The notes: generated by a model not told the origin, from the sequence alone. A stretch of DNA of 64,000 nt from Streptomyces sp. NBC_00654 (GCF_026341775.1 NZ_JAPEOB010000002.1:1178001-1242000); one strand, 5' to 3'. Positions 1 to 11,366 are shown, counted from the first letter of the stretch. Made by a program: numbers and translations.

Positions 1-176
1 TACGAACTGTTGAGCGTCGCGGCCTGATCCTTCAAACCCCCTGGTTTCGTCAACGATCCGACAAAACTGATCAGGGCAGACACCCCGCTGGCGCCCAGCG
101 AGAGAGCCAGCACCAGTACCGTCTCGGACCGCAGGATCCGTTGCGAAACGGCACCTTGGGGAAAAGAATCAGCCAC
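1..176 (-). CDS. CPBP-family intramembrane metalloprotease, N-terminal part (cut by window edge)
   Basis: Only about the first 58 codons are inside the window; the gene runs leftward off the edge. It starts with GTG at 176 (VADSFPQGAVSQRILRSE), with a GGAGG ribosome-binding site 8 bases upstream (185-189 on the complement). The reading includes one hydrophobic segment (TVLVLALSLGASGVSALISF) followed by VGSLTKPGGLKDQAATLNSS, which I recognise as the conserved N-terminus of a Streptomyces CPBP (CAAX protease and bacteriocin-processing) membrane protein. The catalytic Glu/His motifs would lie outside the window, so the family call rests on N-terminal similarity recalled from memory. Confidence 0.7.
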   Translation of the reverse strand, partial: MADSFPQGAVSQRILRSETVLVLALSLGASGVSALISFVGSLTKPGGLKDQAATLNSS

Positions 177-360
177 GCGCCCCGCCTCCACCTGTACACC
201 CGCCTTTAGTTGTGCAATCGCGTCTCATCCCGCCCGCCGTCCCGCTAGGGTCTCGAATGCAGGTACGAAGATCATGCGCGACAGGCCGGGGGACAACCAC
301 CAACGCCGGTGGTGCGGTCCCCCTTTTCCTTGTTCATCCTCAAGGAGGGGCACCACCGAC

Positions 361-2148
361 ATGGGACGTCATAGCTTGCCCGACGACTTCGCGACGGAAG
401 AGCACCGGGGTGGTCCTCCCCCGCGCCGCCGCCGCACGGTTGCCATCGCCACCATGCTCGTACTGGCTGTGGCGGCGGGAACGGCTGTCGCGGTCCAGGG
501 CGGCGTGCTGTCGTTCTCCGGGTCCTGCGAGGACTCCAGCGTGAAGCTGTCGATGGCGGCCTCGCCCGACATCGCCCCCGCCATGCGGGCCATCGCCGAC
601 AAGGCCCGTGAGGACGAGGTGAGATCCGACGGCCGCTGCCTGGATGTGAAGGTGGTGGCACGCGACTCCTACAAGGTGGCCGACGCACTCGCCACCGGCG
701 ACAAGTCCCTCGACTTCCAGGTCTGGCTGCCCGACTCCGATCTCTGGCTGGACCGGGCCAAGGGGGTCGGTGAGAGCATCCCGATCACCCCGTCCGACTC
801 CGTGGCCTCCTCCCCCGTGACCCTGGCCATGGTCCCGCCGGCCGCCGAGAAGCTGGGCTGGCCCCGGAAGACCTACTCCTGGGCGGAGCTGGTCGCCTCG
901 GCCATGGAGTCGGACAAGGTACGCCTCGGAGCGGCCGATCCGGCCCGCAGCGCCACCGGCCTGCTGGCCCTGACCAGCATCGGTGCCTCGTCCGACAAAC
1001 AGGGCGGGAACAGCGGCACCCGGGTGGCCGAGACCGCAAAGGTGCTGGCACAGCGGATGTCCGACGGCGACACCCAGGTCCTGGAGACCCTGGCACGCGA
1101 CGGTTCGGGGACCGAGGAGGGCAACCCGAAGCGCAACCAGGCGGTGCTGCTCTCCGAGCAGGCGGCCTTCGCCCACAACGCGGAGGCGGCCGGAGAGGGC
1201 AAGGTCGACCTCTTCTACCCGAAGGACGGCAGCCCCCTGCTCAACTACCCGTACACCCTGGTCGACGAGCCGAAGCTGAGCACCGAGGAAGCGCGGGCGG
1301 CCCTGCGCTTCATGACCCTGCTGAACGACCGCGGTTCGCGGGCCATCCTGACCCGGCACGGGTTCCGGTCCGTGGACGGGACCGCCGGGGAAGCGGTCGT
1401 CACGGCGGCGGGCGGCAGGACGCCCCAGCCGTACGCCACCGCCGCCGACGCGCCCACCGCTCAGGCGCTCCAGGAGACACTCGGCATGTGGACCATCACG
1501 GTGCAGAGCGCCCGGCTGACCACGGTGGTCGACGCGTCCGGCTCCATGGCCACTCCGGTGCCGGGCCGCGGCCAGTCCCGGATGGACGTCACGAAGGCAT
1601 CCCTGATCCAGGCTCTCGGCCAGTTCACGCCGGAGGACGAGATCGGGCTCTGGGAGTTCGCGACGACGCTGGACGGCGAGAAGGACTACCGCGAGCTGAT
1701 GCCCACCCGCAGGCTGGGCGACCCCGTGAAGGGCGGCGGCACCTACCGGGACAAACTGTCGGCGGCGTTCGCGGGCCTCGAACCGGTGCCGGGCGGGGCG
1801 ACCGGCCTGTACGACACCACGCTGGCCTCGTACCAGGCGGCTCAGTCGTCCTACGTGAAGAGCAAGTTCAACGCCCTGGTCATCCTCACCGACGGCTCCA
1901 ACCAGGACGCCCACGGCATTTCCCGCAGTGCGCTCATCGACCGGCTGAAGCAGCTCGCCGACCCGCAGCGTCCGGTCCCGATCATCGCCATCGCGGTGGG
2001 TCCGGACGCCGACCGCGAAGAGGTCTCGGCGATAGCGGAGGTGACCGGCGGCGGGGGGTACGAGGTGAGCGACCCGGCGGAGATCCAGGCGGTGATCCTC
2101 CAGGCCATCATGACGGCCGGGCAGAACGGACGTGCCGCGCAGGAGTAG
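361..2148 (+). CDS. Membrane-anchored solute-binding plus VWA domain protein
   Basis: 595 residues. The start ATG at 361 is preceded by AAGGAGG about 12 bases upstream; an upstream in-frame start at 274 would lack this site. Residues 1-24 are cytoplasmic and basic (RRRR), residues about 25-48 form a membrane anchor (TVAIATMLVLAVAAGTAVAV), so the rest is outside the cell. Residues about 55-370 resemble an extracellular solute-binding fold of the ABC type. The C-terminal third is a von Willebrand A domain with a MIDAS motif DASGSM and a later LTDGSN. The pairing suggests a metal-dependent ligand- or protein-binding receptor; the ligand is not evident. No permease genes lie next to it. Convergent with the following ligase. 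Confidence 0.82.
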   Translation: MGRHSLPDDFATEEHRGGPPPRRRRTVAIATMLVLAVAAGTAVAVQGGVLSFSGSCEDSSVKLSMAASPDIAPAMRAIADKAREDEVRSDGRCLDVKVVARDSYKVADALATGDKSLDFQVWLPDSDLWLDRAKGVGESIPITPSDSVASSPVTLAMVPPAAEKLGWPRKTYSWAELVASAMESDKVRLGAADPARSATGLLALTSIGASSDKQGGNSGTRVAETAKVLAQRMSDGDTQVLETLARDGSGTEEGNPKRNQAVLLSEQAAFAHNAEAAGEGKVDLFYPKDGSPLLNYPYTLVDEPKLSTEEARAALRFMTLLNDRGSRAILTRHGFRSVDGTAGEAVVTAAGGRTPQPYATAADAPTAQALQETLGMWTITVQSARLTTVVDASGSMATPVPGRGQSRMDVTKASLIQALGQFTPEDEIGLWEFATTLDGEKDYRELMPTRRLGDPVKGGGTYRDKLSAAFAGLEPVPGGATGLYDTTLASYQAAQSSYVKSKFNALVILTDGSNQDAHGISRSALIDRLKQLADPQRPVPIIAIAVGPDADREEVSAIAEVTGGGGYEVSDPAEIQAVILQAIMTAGQNGRAAQE

Positions 2149-2204
2149 CCCGCGCGTCCGCCTCCCGCCCCGCCCGGCCCGCCTGACACCCCGGCCCTTC
2201 CCGG

Positions 2205-2259
2205 GACCGGGCCTGTCCTCGCCCCGGTCGCGGTCCCGGTCCCGGGCCCGGGCCCGGTC
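2205..2259. terminator. GC-rich hairpin between convergent genes
   Basis: GACCGGGCC (2205-2213) and GGCCCGGTC (2251-2259) form a perfect 9-bp inverted repeat around a run of CCGGT/CCCGGG repeats. It sits in the 109-base gap between the rightward VWA gene and the leftward ligase gene and touches the ligase stop codon. There is no T tract, as is usual in Streptomyces. Inferred bidirectional terminator. Confidence 0.45.
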
Positions 2260-3763
2260 AGGGTGCCGGGAATCCCACCGGCCAGGTGTGCACCGGCTCG
2301 CCCGTCTGTGCCAGTTCGATGTAGCGCCGGGTGGTGGCGGCGAGCGCCGCGTCACGTTCCAGCCCGGCCTCCAGCGCCCGGTGGTACGTGGCGACCTGCC
2401 AGGACGCCCCGTTGACGCGTCGTCTGCACCGCTCCTCGATGATGCCCAGGTAGCGGTCGCGGTCCGCGGGCTCGATGTTCCACGCGTCGAGCCCGGCGGC
2501 CGCCAACGGCAGGAGCTCGTCGCGTACGAGCTTGACGGCCGGCACCTTGGCGAGCCCGCCGGAACGGCCCGGGAGGGGCCAGAGGATTTCGGCCTCGATG
2601 CCGTGTCGGCAGGCCGCGTCGAAGTTCTCCGCGGCGGCTTCGAAGGGCAGCTTGCTCCACACCGGCCGGGACTCCTCGGCCAGGGCCCGTACCAGCCCGT
2701 AGTAGAACGCGGCGTTCGCGATCACGTCCGGCACGGTGGGCCCGGCTGGCAGGACGCGGTTCTCCACCCGCAGATGGGGAACGCCGTCGGCCAGGCCGTA
2801 CACCGGCCGGTTCCAGCGGTAGACCGTGCCGTTGTGCAGCACGAGCTCGGCCAGCGTGGGCACTCCTCCGTCATCGAGCACCCGCAGAGGTTCCTCGTCG
2901 TCGCGGATCGGCAGCAGCGGCGGGAAGTAGCGCAGGTTCTCCTCGAACAGCTCGTACGCGGAACTGATCCAGCGCTCCCCGAACCAGGTCCTCGGCCGCA
3001 CGCCCTGGTTCTGGAGTTCGGGCGGCCGTACGTCGGTGGCCTGCTGGAACAGCGGCGGCCTCGACTCCCGCCACAGCTCCTTGCCGAACAGGAAGGGCGA
3101 GTTGGCGCCGAGCGCGATCTGCACGGAAGTGACGGCCTGGGCGGCGTTCCAGACGTCCGCGAAACGCGCGGGTGTCACCTGGAGGTGGAATTGCACGGAG
3201 GTGCAGGCCGATTCGGGAGCGATCGACGGCGAGGTGCAGACCAACCGCTCCACGCCCTCGATATCGAGGGCGAAATCCTCCCCCCGGGCCGCCGCCATTT
3301 GCTCGTTGAGCAGCGTGTAGCGTTCCGCTTCCGAGAGGTTCGAGGACACCACGTCCCGCTGGCCGAGTGTCGGCAGGATTCCGATCATCACGATCCCAGC
3401 GCCCACCTCGGCGGCCTTCCGGTGGGCATACGCGAGACCCGTGCGCAGCTCCTCCGCGAGCTGATCGAAAACCCGGCCGCTGAGGCGGTGCGGAACAATA
3501 TTCACTTCCAGATTGAACATTCCCAGTTCGGTCTGGAAATCCCGGCTCGCGATGCGCTGGAGAACCTGCGCATTCCGCATCCTCGGCATGCCGTCGGGAC
3601 CCGCCAGATTCAGCTCGATCTCCAGCCCCAGGAGATTCTTGGGGCGATCGAACCTCCGCTCCGCCAGCAGCCTCTCCAACCCCTCCAGGCACTGGTTGAG
3701 CTTTCTGCGGTACGTCTGCCGATCCGACAGGTCAAAGGCTCGCGCCACGACCTTCTCCCCCAT
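2258..3763 (-). CDS. Glutamate-cysteine ligase-family carboxylate-amine ligase (GCS2-like)
   Basis: 501 residues; ATG at 3763 with GGAGG 9 bases upstream. It contains the acidic ATP/Mg-binding strand LLGLEIELNLAG (about 45-56), then NLEVNIVPHRLSG and a central CTSVQFHLQV strand, features of the ATP-dependent carboxylate-amine ligase superfamily that includes gamma-glutamylcysteine synthetases. Streptomyces annotations usually call this protein glutamate--cysteine ligase. Actinobacteria make mycothiol rather than glutathione, so a true GSH role is doubtful; the substrates are a small carboxylate and an amine that cannot be told from sequence. Soluble, cytoplasmic. Monocistronic by its surroundings. 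Confidence 0.72.
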   Translation of the reverse strand: MGEKVVARAFDLSDRQTYRRKLNQCLEGLERLLAERRFDRPKNLLGLEIELNLAGPDGMPRMRNAQVLQRIASRDFQTELGMFNLEVNIVPHRLSGRVFDQLAEELRTGLAYAHRKAAEVGAGIVMIGILPTLGQRDVVSSNLSEAERYTLLNEQMAAARGEDFALDIEGVERLVCTSPSIAPESACTSVQFHLQVTPARFADVWNAAQAVTSVQIALGANSPFLFGKELWRESRPPLFQQATDVRPPELQNQGVRPRTWFGERWISSAYELFEENLRYFPPLLPIRDDEEPLRVLDDGGVPTLAELVLHNGTVYRWNRPVYGLADGVPHLRVENRVLPAGPTVPDVIANAAFYYGLVRALAEESRPVWSKLPFEAAAENFDAACRHGIEAEILWPLPGRSGGLAKVPAVKLVRDELLPLAAAGLDAWNIEPADRDRYLGIIEERCRRRVNGASWQVATYHRALEAGLERDAALAATTRRYIELAQTGEPVHTWPVGFPAP

Positions 3764-4242
3764 CGAAGGGTCCCTCCTCCAGTGGGCGGCCCGCGGCCCA
3801 GGCCGCTCGTATCACGATCGATAATGCCCATTCGAGGTGATCCATAACGTCCCACGGGTGCCGTAGACCCGCTAGTCTTCGACGGAATCGCCGGGCACAT
3901 TCCGTCGGCATACGGCAATCAGGGGTTTCGGCCGTGGGGCGCGTGACGGAAAACACCGTCGAGTTTCGGCCTACCGCAGCACCGGAAAAGCCCGTGGCCA
4001 AGGATGACCTGAACAGCAGGAATCATCAGAAACTCCACAATTCAAAGACCTGATGTCGCCTTGCGGTTCGCCCTCGCGCCAGCTAGCGGAAGTACCATGT
4101 GAACACTTTTCGTATAAACTCCGCCCACGAGGCAGAGAGTTGACGCAACCGGCCCGGTCCCGGCCCCTCTGGCCCCGCCCGCCGACAGCGCCGTCTGCAC
4201 CCACCACGCATCACCGTGTCTCCAAGTGAGAGGCGACCCACT
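3764..4242. other. Intergenic region with divergent promoters (479 bases)
   Basis: Lies between the leftward ligase and a rightward small protein and must carry promoters in both directions. It is less GC-rich than the flanking genes, with AT-rich words such as CGTATAAAC near 4111-4119. A 39-codon GTG frame (about 3934-4053) is present but I do not support it as a gene. No tRNA or riboswitch pattern was seen. Confidence 0.4.
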
Positions 4243-4827
4243 ATGCCGCTGCATGTTCCTCCGGCTCCCGCGCCCGCACTGCGCAGCGTTCTCGCGGCAC
4301 TCGGATCCCCCACCGCCGTCCGCGAAGCCCGCACTCCCGCGCTCCGGTCGGCCCAGGGCCCCCTGAGCCCCGAACTCCCGCTGCCCGTCCATGTACTGGA
4401 CCGGATCGTGCCGAACGACCCCGCGCCCCGTACCCGTCTGGCCGCCTGGCGATTCCTGATCCGCAGCGAGGAGCGCGCCGTCGCGGCGGCGGACACCGTA
4501 CTCACTCCGGACGGCTGGGCCTTCTCGCACTTCTTCGAGGGGCCCTACCTCGTCTCGACCGAGCTGGCCGTCAAGCAGGCGGAGGCGTCGGCCGCCCCCT
4601 GCCGGGCGCGGCTGCTGTCCATCCCGGAGCTCTACATGCTCACGCTGTGGCTGCACGGAGACACCGACGCCGATGCCGCCGCCTCGGTGCTCGCCCCCAC
4701 CGATGTGCTGGTTCCCCTGGCGCCCGCCCCGCCGGGGATAGCCGCGCACCACCCGCGCCGCGTCGCCGATCTGCTCCCGGTGATGACCCTGCGTGTCACC
4801 CCGGGTCCGCTGCTCAGTTCCGCCTGA
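4243..4827 (+). CDS. Conserved Streptomyces protein of unknown function
   Basis: 194 residues from ATG 4243, which has GTGAGAGG 8 bases upstream; an in-frame GTG at 4216 is possible but has no site. The N-terminus is proline/alanine-rich; the middle (RTRLAAWRFLIRSEERAVAAADTVL, then FSHFFEGPYLVSTELAVKQAE) reads as a compact mixed alpha/beta domain, and the end carries LPVMTLRVTPGPLLSSA. No signal peptide, membrane segment or known catalytic motif. I recognise no family with a known function. Third-position GC is strongly biased, so it is very likely a real gene. Confidence 0.6.
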   Translation: MPLHVPPAPAPALRSVLAALGSPTAVREARTPALRSAQGPLSPELPLPVHVLDRIVPNDPAPRTRLAAWRFLIRSEERAVAAADTVLTPDGWAFSHFFEGPYLVSTELAVKQAEASAAPCRARLLSIPELYMLTLWLHGDTDADAAASVLAPTDVLVPLAPAPPGIAAHHPRRVADLLPVMTLRVTPGPLLSSA

Positions 4828-5150
4828 TCCGGCCCGCCCCGCATGCCCCCGCGGCGCCCTGTTCCGCCCGTACCCGCACGGGACGGGCCGGGACACCGCG
4901 GGGGCTCATTCGTACCCGTCCGGACTAGCCCGGTCCGGCCACCCCGAACCACCCAAAGGGACAGTGCAGTTGCGCTGAACCGTCCGGCCGGGTGATGCGT
5001 CATGGGAGGAGTAGAAGCGCTGCGGCGAAATCCCTGCGGAATGACGCCCGCAGGGCAACACTGGGACCGGACCGACTGATACGGGGGCGGCAAATGAACA
5101 CGTCATCCAGCCGCAGGACATTCGAATCGACGCAGCGAAAGAACCCATCC
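4828..5150. other. Intergenic region with a small hairpin (323 bases)
   Basis: Between the unknown 194-residue protein and the DUF5999 gene. CCCTGCGG (5032-5039) and CCGCAGGG (5048-5055) form a perfect 8-bp inverted repeat with an 8-base loop. An in-frame ATG at 5094 behind GGGGGCGG would extend the next gene by 19 codons. Nothing else recognisable. Confidence 0.4.
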
Positions 5151-5357
5151 ATGTGCCAGCACCAGCCACCCTGCCCGACCGCCGACTCCGCCGACCGGGA
5201 AGCCGCCCGCCTGACGGCACACCACCCGGAACAGGGCTGGAGCCTGCTGTGCAACGGCGTCCTGCTCTTCGAGGACACCGGCGAGCTGCTCCCGGACGGG
5301 CAGATCATCGCCCCGCACCGGCCGCTGGGCGCCGACCGGGTGGTGAAGGCCGCCTGA
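5151..5357 (+). CDS. DUF5999 small conserved actinomycete protein
   Basis: 68 residues beginning MCQHQPPCP, the start I remember for this Streptomyces family (DUF5999), containing DREAARLTAHHPEQGW and VLLFEDTGELLPDGQIIAP. The two early cysteines and histidines (MCQHQPPC) could bind a metal; this is inference. The ATG at 5151 has a poor ribosome-binding site, whereas ATG 5094 in the same frame has a purine-rich GGGGGCGG upstream, so a 19-residue longer form is possible. Function unknown. It converges on gcvP. Confidence 0.65.
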   Translation: MCQHQPPCPTADSADREAARLTAHHPEQGWSLLCNGVLLFEDTGELLPDGQIIAPHRPLGADRVVKAA

Positions 5358-5373
5358 TCCCGCACGTACGAAG

Positions 5374-5407
5374 GGGGCCGGCCCGGAGAGATCTCCGCAC
5401 CGGCCCC
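5374..5407. terminator. Terminator between DUF5999 gene and gcvP
   Basis: GGGGCCGG (5374-5381) and CCGGCCCC (5400-5407) pair perfectly, and the loop contains a second small palindrome CGGAGAGATCTCCG. It lies between two convergent stop codons, so it can end transcription from both sides. Confidence 0.6.
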
Positions 5408-5439
5408 GACGCATGTCCGCAACGCGCCTACACCTTCGG

Positions 5440-8325
<2,886 letters not shown>

Positions 8326-8389
8326 GATGGAGGCCTCCTGGTCTGTCACGACCTGCGAGGGGCACCGCGGCGTGGGTGCCCGAACGGCC

Positions 8390-8622
8390 TCCCCCTCTGT
8401 CATCTCAACCTGAGAGCTTCACCGGCCCGCCTCGCGGCGCACCGGCTTTCACCGTCGGTGAGGGTGGGATCCGTTCCGGCACATGCCCGCACGGAACGGA
8501 ACCCGCCCTGCTTTCCAGAGTGACCTCGTCCGTGCGGTACGGGGGCCTGAGAGATTCCGGGGAGGATTTGCTCCTTCGGCGCCTCCGGATTCTGCACCGG
8601 AGGACTCTCCCGCACGGGGTCA
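8390..8622 (-). promoter_or_regulatory. Tandem glycine riboswitch of gcvP
   Basis: The 5' leader of gcvP reads, in transcript order, GCGGGAGAGTCC ... GGCGCCGAAGGAGCAA ... GAATCTCTCAGGC (first aptamer, about 8618-8540), a short linker, then a second aptamer with GGAAAGCAGGGCGGG ... ACCGACGGTGAAAGCCGG ... GAAGCTCTCAGGTT and a closing GACAGAGGGGGAGG (to about 8390). These are the conserved blocks of the gcvT-type glycine aptamer, present twice, the classical cooperative arrangement. The ribosome-binding site follows some 50 bases later. Such switches turn gcv genes on when glycine is abundant. Boundaries are approximate. Confidence 0.93.
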
Positions 8623-8754
8623 GCAGCCATATGCCAGCCTACCAGCGGGGTTCGCTCCGGATTGCTCAAGTGGCCGACACCCGGGATCTGCACTTTTGTA
8701 GTGCTTGTGGAGTAGTCACCACCACCCAGGCAGTTGCGACCAGTGGGAGGCACC

Positions 8755-9126
8755 GTGCAGACCGACATCGATCCGCGCAGCCTGATCGGCCGCAAGGCAT
8801 TCGACCGCAGGGGCACCAGGATCGGAACGGTGGACGAGGTCTATCTCGATGATGCGACGGGTGTCCCGGAGTGGGCGGCCGTACGCACCGGCCTCTTCAG
8901 CCGGGACGCTTTCGTCCCCCTCGAACCGAGCGAATTCGTCGAGGATTCGCTGCGGATCCCGTTCGACCGCGCGTTGATCAAGGACGCGCCGGACTTCGGG
9001 GTCGGCCGCCACCTCAGCCCGGAGCAGGAACTGCAGCTCTACCGCCATTACGGGCTGGACTCCGCGCCCCCGGGGGAGACCGGACCGGACCGGAACTTCG
9101 GCAGGCTGGCGGGCCAGGAGGAGTAG
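8755..9126 (+). CDS. PRC-barrel domain protein
   Basis: 123 residues from GTG 8755, with GGGAGG directly upstream (4-base spacing); a frame extending to 8734 lacks a site. The N-terminal 80 residues (SLIGRKAFDRRGTRIGTVDEVYLDD ... PEWAAVRTGLF read in parts) form the small beta-barrel of the PRC family, found in RimM and in photosystem proteins and common as stand-alone stress-type proteins in actinomycetes. The C-terminus includes VGRHLSPEQELQLYRHYG, a helical tail typical of the Streptomyces members. It probably binds a protein or RNA partner. Its last 79 bases overlap the 3' end of the convergent dinB gene. Confidence 0.8.
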   Translation: MQTDIDPRSLIGRKAFDRRGTRIGTVDEVYLDDATGVPEWAAVRTGLFSRDAFVPLEPSEFVEDSLRIPFDRALIKDAPDFGVGRHLSPEQELQLYRHYGLDSAPPGETGPDRNFGRLAGQEE

Positions 9127-10532
9127 TCCACGGGGTCGCGCACCAGGGGCAGCGGGTCGGCCGGCCGCAGCTCCGGGTCGTCGGTACGGAACGTACGCAC
9201 CCGGCCCGGTGCGCCGCCCGGCTCCTCGAAGCGGACCGTCACCCGGCCCACCCCGCTCCCCTGCACCCAGCCGTGGCCGTGCGTCCCGTGGCGCACGTCA
9301 TGGCCGGCGGGCCAGCGCCGGGCGGCGAGGAGCTCGGCGCCCTCCCCCTCCGCTTCCCCCGCGGGGACGGTGTCCGGTGCTTCGCCGTCCCCCGCGGGGC
9401 CCGGCGGGACCTCCGGTCCGGCTTCGGCCCCCGCTTCCGCCTCGGCCGCGTGCCGGGCATCGGCCGCCTGGGCGAAGAGGTCCTCCTGGGTGTAGTCGGC
9501 GAGCCCCGTGACGCCCACTCCCAGCAGCCGTACGCCCCCGGTGGTGTCCACTGCCTCCAGGAGTCTCGCCGCGGCCTCCCGGACCACTGTGGGGTCGTCC
9601 GTGGGCCCTCTGAGGGTCTCGGAGCGGGTCAGGGTGGAGAAGTCGTACCGGCGCACCTTGAGGACCACCGTGCGCCCGGAACGCCCCGCGGCCCGCAGCC
9701 GCTCCACACACCGGTCCGCCAGCCGCTCCACCTCCGCACGCACCCGCACCCGGTCGTGCAGGTCGACATCGAAGGTGTCCTCGACCGATACGGACTTGGC
9801 GTCCCGCTCGGCCACGACGGGGCGATCGTCCAGACCCAGCGCCATCCGGTGCAGCGAGACACCGTGCGCCTTGCCCACCAGCCGTACGAGCTCCGCCTCC
9901 CCGGCCTCGGCCAGGTCATGGACGGTGGTCATCCCGGCCCGGCGGAGGTGGTCCCCCGTGGCGGGGCCGACGCCCGGCAGGGTCCGTACGGGCATGGGCG
10001 CCAGCAGCTCCCGTTCGCTGCCCGGCTCGATGAGCAGGAGCCCGTCCGGCTTGGCCTCCTCCGAGGCGATCTTGGCCAGCATCTTGGAGCCGGCGAGCCC
10101 CACGGATCCGCTGAGCCCGGTCACCGCGTGGATGGCTGCCCGCAGCTGCTCACCCATGGCGCGGGCCGACACCGAGTCGTCGGCTACGCCGCCCGCCTCC
10201 AGATCGACGAACGCCTCGTCCAGGCTGAGCGGCTCCACCAGCGGCGACAGCCTGCCGAGCAGCTCCATCACCTGGTCGCTCACCGTCCGGTACAGCGAGA
10301 AGCGCGGCACGAGATACGCGGCGTTCGGTGCCAGCCGCCGGGCCTGCGCCGTCGGCATCGCCGAGTGCACGCCCAGCCGCCGGGCCTCGTACGACGCGGT
10401 GGCGACCACTCCGCGCGGCCCCAGGCCGCCCACGACCACCGGCTTGCCGCGCAGACTCGGCTTGGACGCCTGCTCCGCCGAGGCGTAGAAGGCATCCATG
10501 TCCAGATGGAGGATGGTGGGCGCGGCTCTCAC
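9048..10532 (-). CDS. dinB: DNA polymerase IV (Y family) with a Tudor-like C-terminal extension
   Basis: 494 residues, about 130 longer than E. coli DinB. GTG start at 10532; the ribosome-binding site is weak. Palm residues are intact: LDMDAFYASAEQ gives D11 and D13, SLDEAF gives D105 and E106. The thumb helix-hairpin-helix includes LPGVGPATGDHLRRAGM, and a little-finger domain follows to about 345. Residues about 350-395 are an acidic Ala/Glu/Gly linker. Residues about 400-455 contain HDVRHGTHGHGWV and VTVRFEEPG, the pattern of the small barrel at the end of UvrD/PcrA helicases. It carries out translesion synthesis. The gene sits alone behind a terminator that closes the upstream MerR gene. 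Confidence 0.93.
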   Translation of the reverse strand: MRAAPTILHLDMDAFYASAEQASKPSLRGKPVVVGGLGPRGVVATASYEARRLGVHSAMPTAQARRLAPNAAYLVPRFSLYRTVSDQVMELLGRLSPLVEPLSLDEAFVDLEAGGVADDSVSARAMGEQLRAAIHAVTGLSGSVGLAGSKMLAKIASEEAKPDGLLLIEPGSERELLAPMPVRTLPGVGPATGDHLRRAGMTTVHDLAEAGEAELVRLVGKAHGVSLHRMALGLDDRPVVAERDAKSVSVEDTFDVDLHDRVRVRAEVERLADRCVERLRAAGRSGRTVVLKVRRYDFSTLTRSETLRGPTDDPTVVREAAARLLEAVDTTGGVRLLGVGVTGLADYTQEDLFAQAADARHAAEAEAGAEAGPEVPPGPAGDGEAPDTVPAGEAEGEGAELLAARRWPAGHDVRHGTHGHGWVQGSGVGRVTVRFEEPGGAPGRVRTFRTDDPELRPADPLPLVRDPVDYSSWPASLPKFRSGPVSPGGAESSP

Positions 10533-10581
10533 ACATCCGATGCTGCCCTACGGCACTGACAACGCGACGGTACCGACAGCG

Positions 10582-10616
10582 CGACTGCCCGGCACCCCTC
10601 GGGGGCCGGGCAGTCG
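10582..10616 (-). terminator. Strong hairpin downstream of the MerR-family gene
   Basis: A perfect 12-bp inverted repeat, CGACTGCCCGGC (10582-10593) with its complement (10605-10616), and an 11-base loop. It lies 29 bases past the stop of the leftward MerR gene and before dinB, so it separates the two transcription units. There is no T tract. Confidence 0.75.
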
Positions 10617-10644
10617 TCACGCTGTCGCCGATGGTGTCAGCCGG

Positions 10645-11262
10645 TCATCCGGCTCGGTTGCGCCGCCGCGCGAGTTCGTCGGTGGGATTGTTGCCGACCA
10701 GCGTCTCGCCGGTGTCGACCCGCTCTCCGTGCAGCTGGGACAGCGCCGCGTCCACATCCCGCCACACGACACCGACGGCGATCCCGAAGACCCCCTGCCC
10801 ACCCTGGAGCAGCGCCACGACCTCGGCCGGCGAGGAACACTCGTAGACCGTCGCACCGTCGCTCATGAGCGTCATCCGCTCAAGGTCCTGGAACCCCCGG
10901 GCCCGCAGATGCTGGACCGTGGTGCGGATGTTCTGCAGGGCGACCCCGGTGTCCAGGAACCGCTTGACGATCTTGAGGAGAACCACGTCCCGGAAGCTGT
11001 AGAGACGCTGGGTGCCCGACCCGTAGGCCGGACGCACGCTCGGCTCCACCAGCCCCGTACGCGCCCAGTAGTCGAGCTGGCGGTAGGTGATCCCCGCCGC
11101 CGCGCACGCCGTCGGTCCGCGATAGCCGATGTCATTCGCTGCTGCCACGCCGTCCGCCGCCACCGCAGCCGGCTGAACCGGTTGCCTGATGGTGTGGTCG
11201 GCCGCACTGCCGTACTGCGGATACGGCCCACCCGCTGCCGTACCGTCGCCGCTGATTCTCAC
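10645..11262 (-). CDS. MerR-family transcriptional regulator (Rv1830/McdR-like position)
   Basis: 205 residues from GTG 11262, which has GGAGG 5-6 bases upstream; the frame extends to 11340 but that segment holds a promoter. A 35-residue Q/A-rich N-terminus precedes the winged helix-turn-helix IGYRGPTACAAAGITYRQLD ... RTGLVEPS, followed by the wing GSGTQRLYSFRDVVLLKIV and a coiled dimerisation helix. The C-terminal part (VYECSSPAEVVALLQGGQG) is a small effector-like domain. By place it corresponds to mycobacterial Rv1830 (McdR/ResR), linked there to cell division and growth. It is the last gene of the cluster and has its own promoter as well. Confidence 0.88.
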   Translation of the reverse strand: MRISGDGTAAGGPYPQYGSAADHTIRQPVQPAAVAADGVAAANDIGYRGPTACAAAGITYRQLDYWARTGLVEPSVRPAYGSGTQRLYSFRDVVLLKIVKRFLDTGVALQNIRTTVQHLRARGFQDLERMTLMSDGATVYECSSPAEVVALLQGGQGVFGIAVGVVWRDVDAALSQLHGERVDTGETLVGNNPTDELARRRNRAG

Positions 11263-11292
11263 GCCGACCTCCGTCCTTGACCTGCCCACTCG

Positions 11293-11321
11293 AAGGTAGG
11301 CAGTCACTTGGGGTGCGTCAA
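11293..11321 (-). promoter_or_regulatory. Sigma-70 (HrdB)-type promoter of the MerR gene
   Basis: On the complement TTGACG (11321-11316), 17 bases, then TACCTT (11298-11293): a near-consensus -35/-10 pair at ideal spacing, placing the transcript start about 20-25 bases before the ribosome-binding site and GTG 11262. Seen directly; activity is inferred. Confidence 0.65.
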
Positions 11322-11330
11322 CGATCGCCA

Positions 11331-11366
11331 CACTCGGCACGCCGAGTGATAATCACCCTGAGGGTG
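11331..11366. promoter_or_regulatory. Two inverted repeats upstream of the MerR promoter (candidate operators)
   Basis: CACTCGGC-AC-GCCGAGTG (11331-11348) is a perfect 8-bp palindrome, followed by CACCCT-G-AGGGTG (11354-11366), a perfect 6-bp one. Both lie just upstream of the -35 of the MerR gene and downstream of the nuclease gene. They could be regulator-binding sites, or the end of the upstream transcript. Confidence 0.5.

Noticed and set aside
3934..4053. 39-codon GTG frame in the intergenic region
   Set aside because: No ribosome-binding site, no third-position bias and no recognisable similarity.
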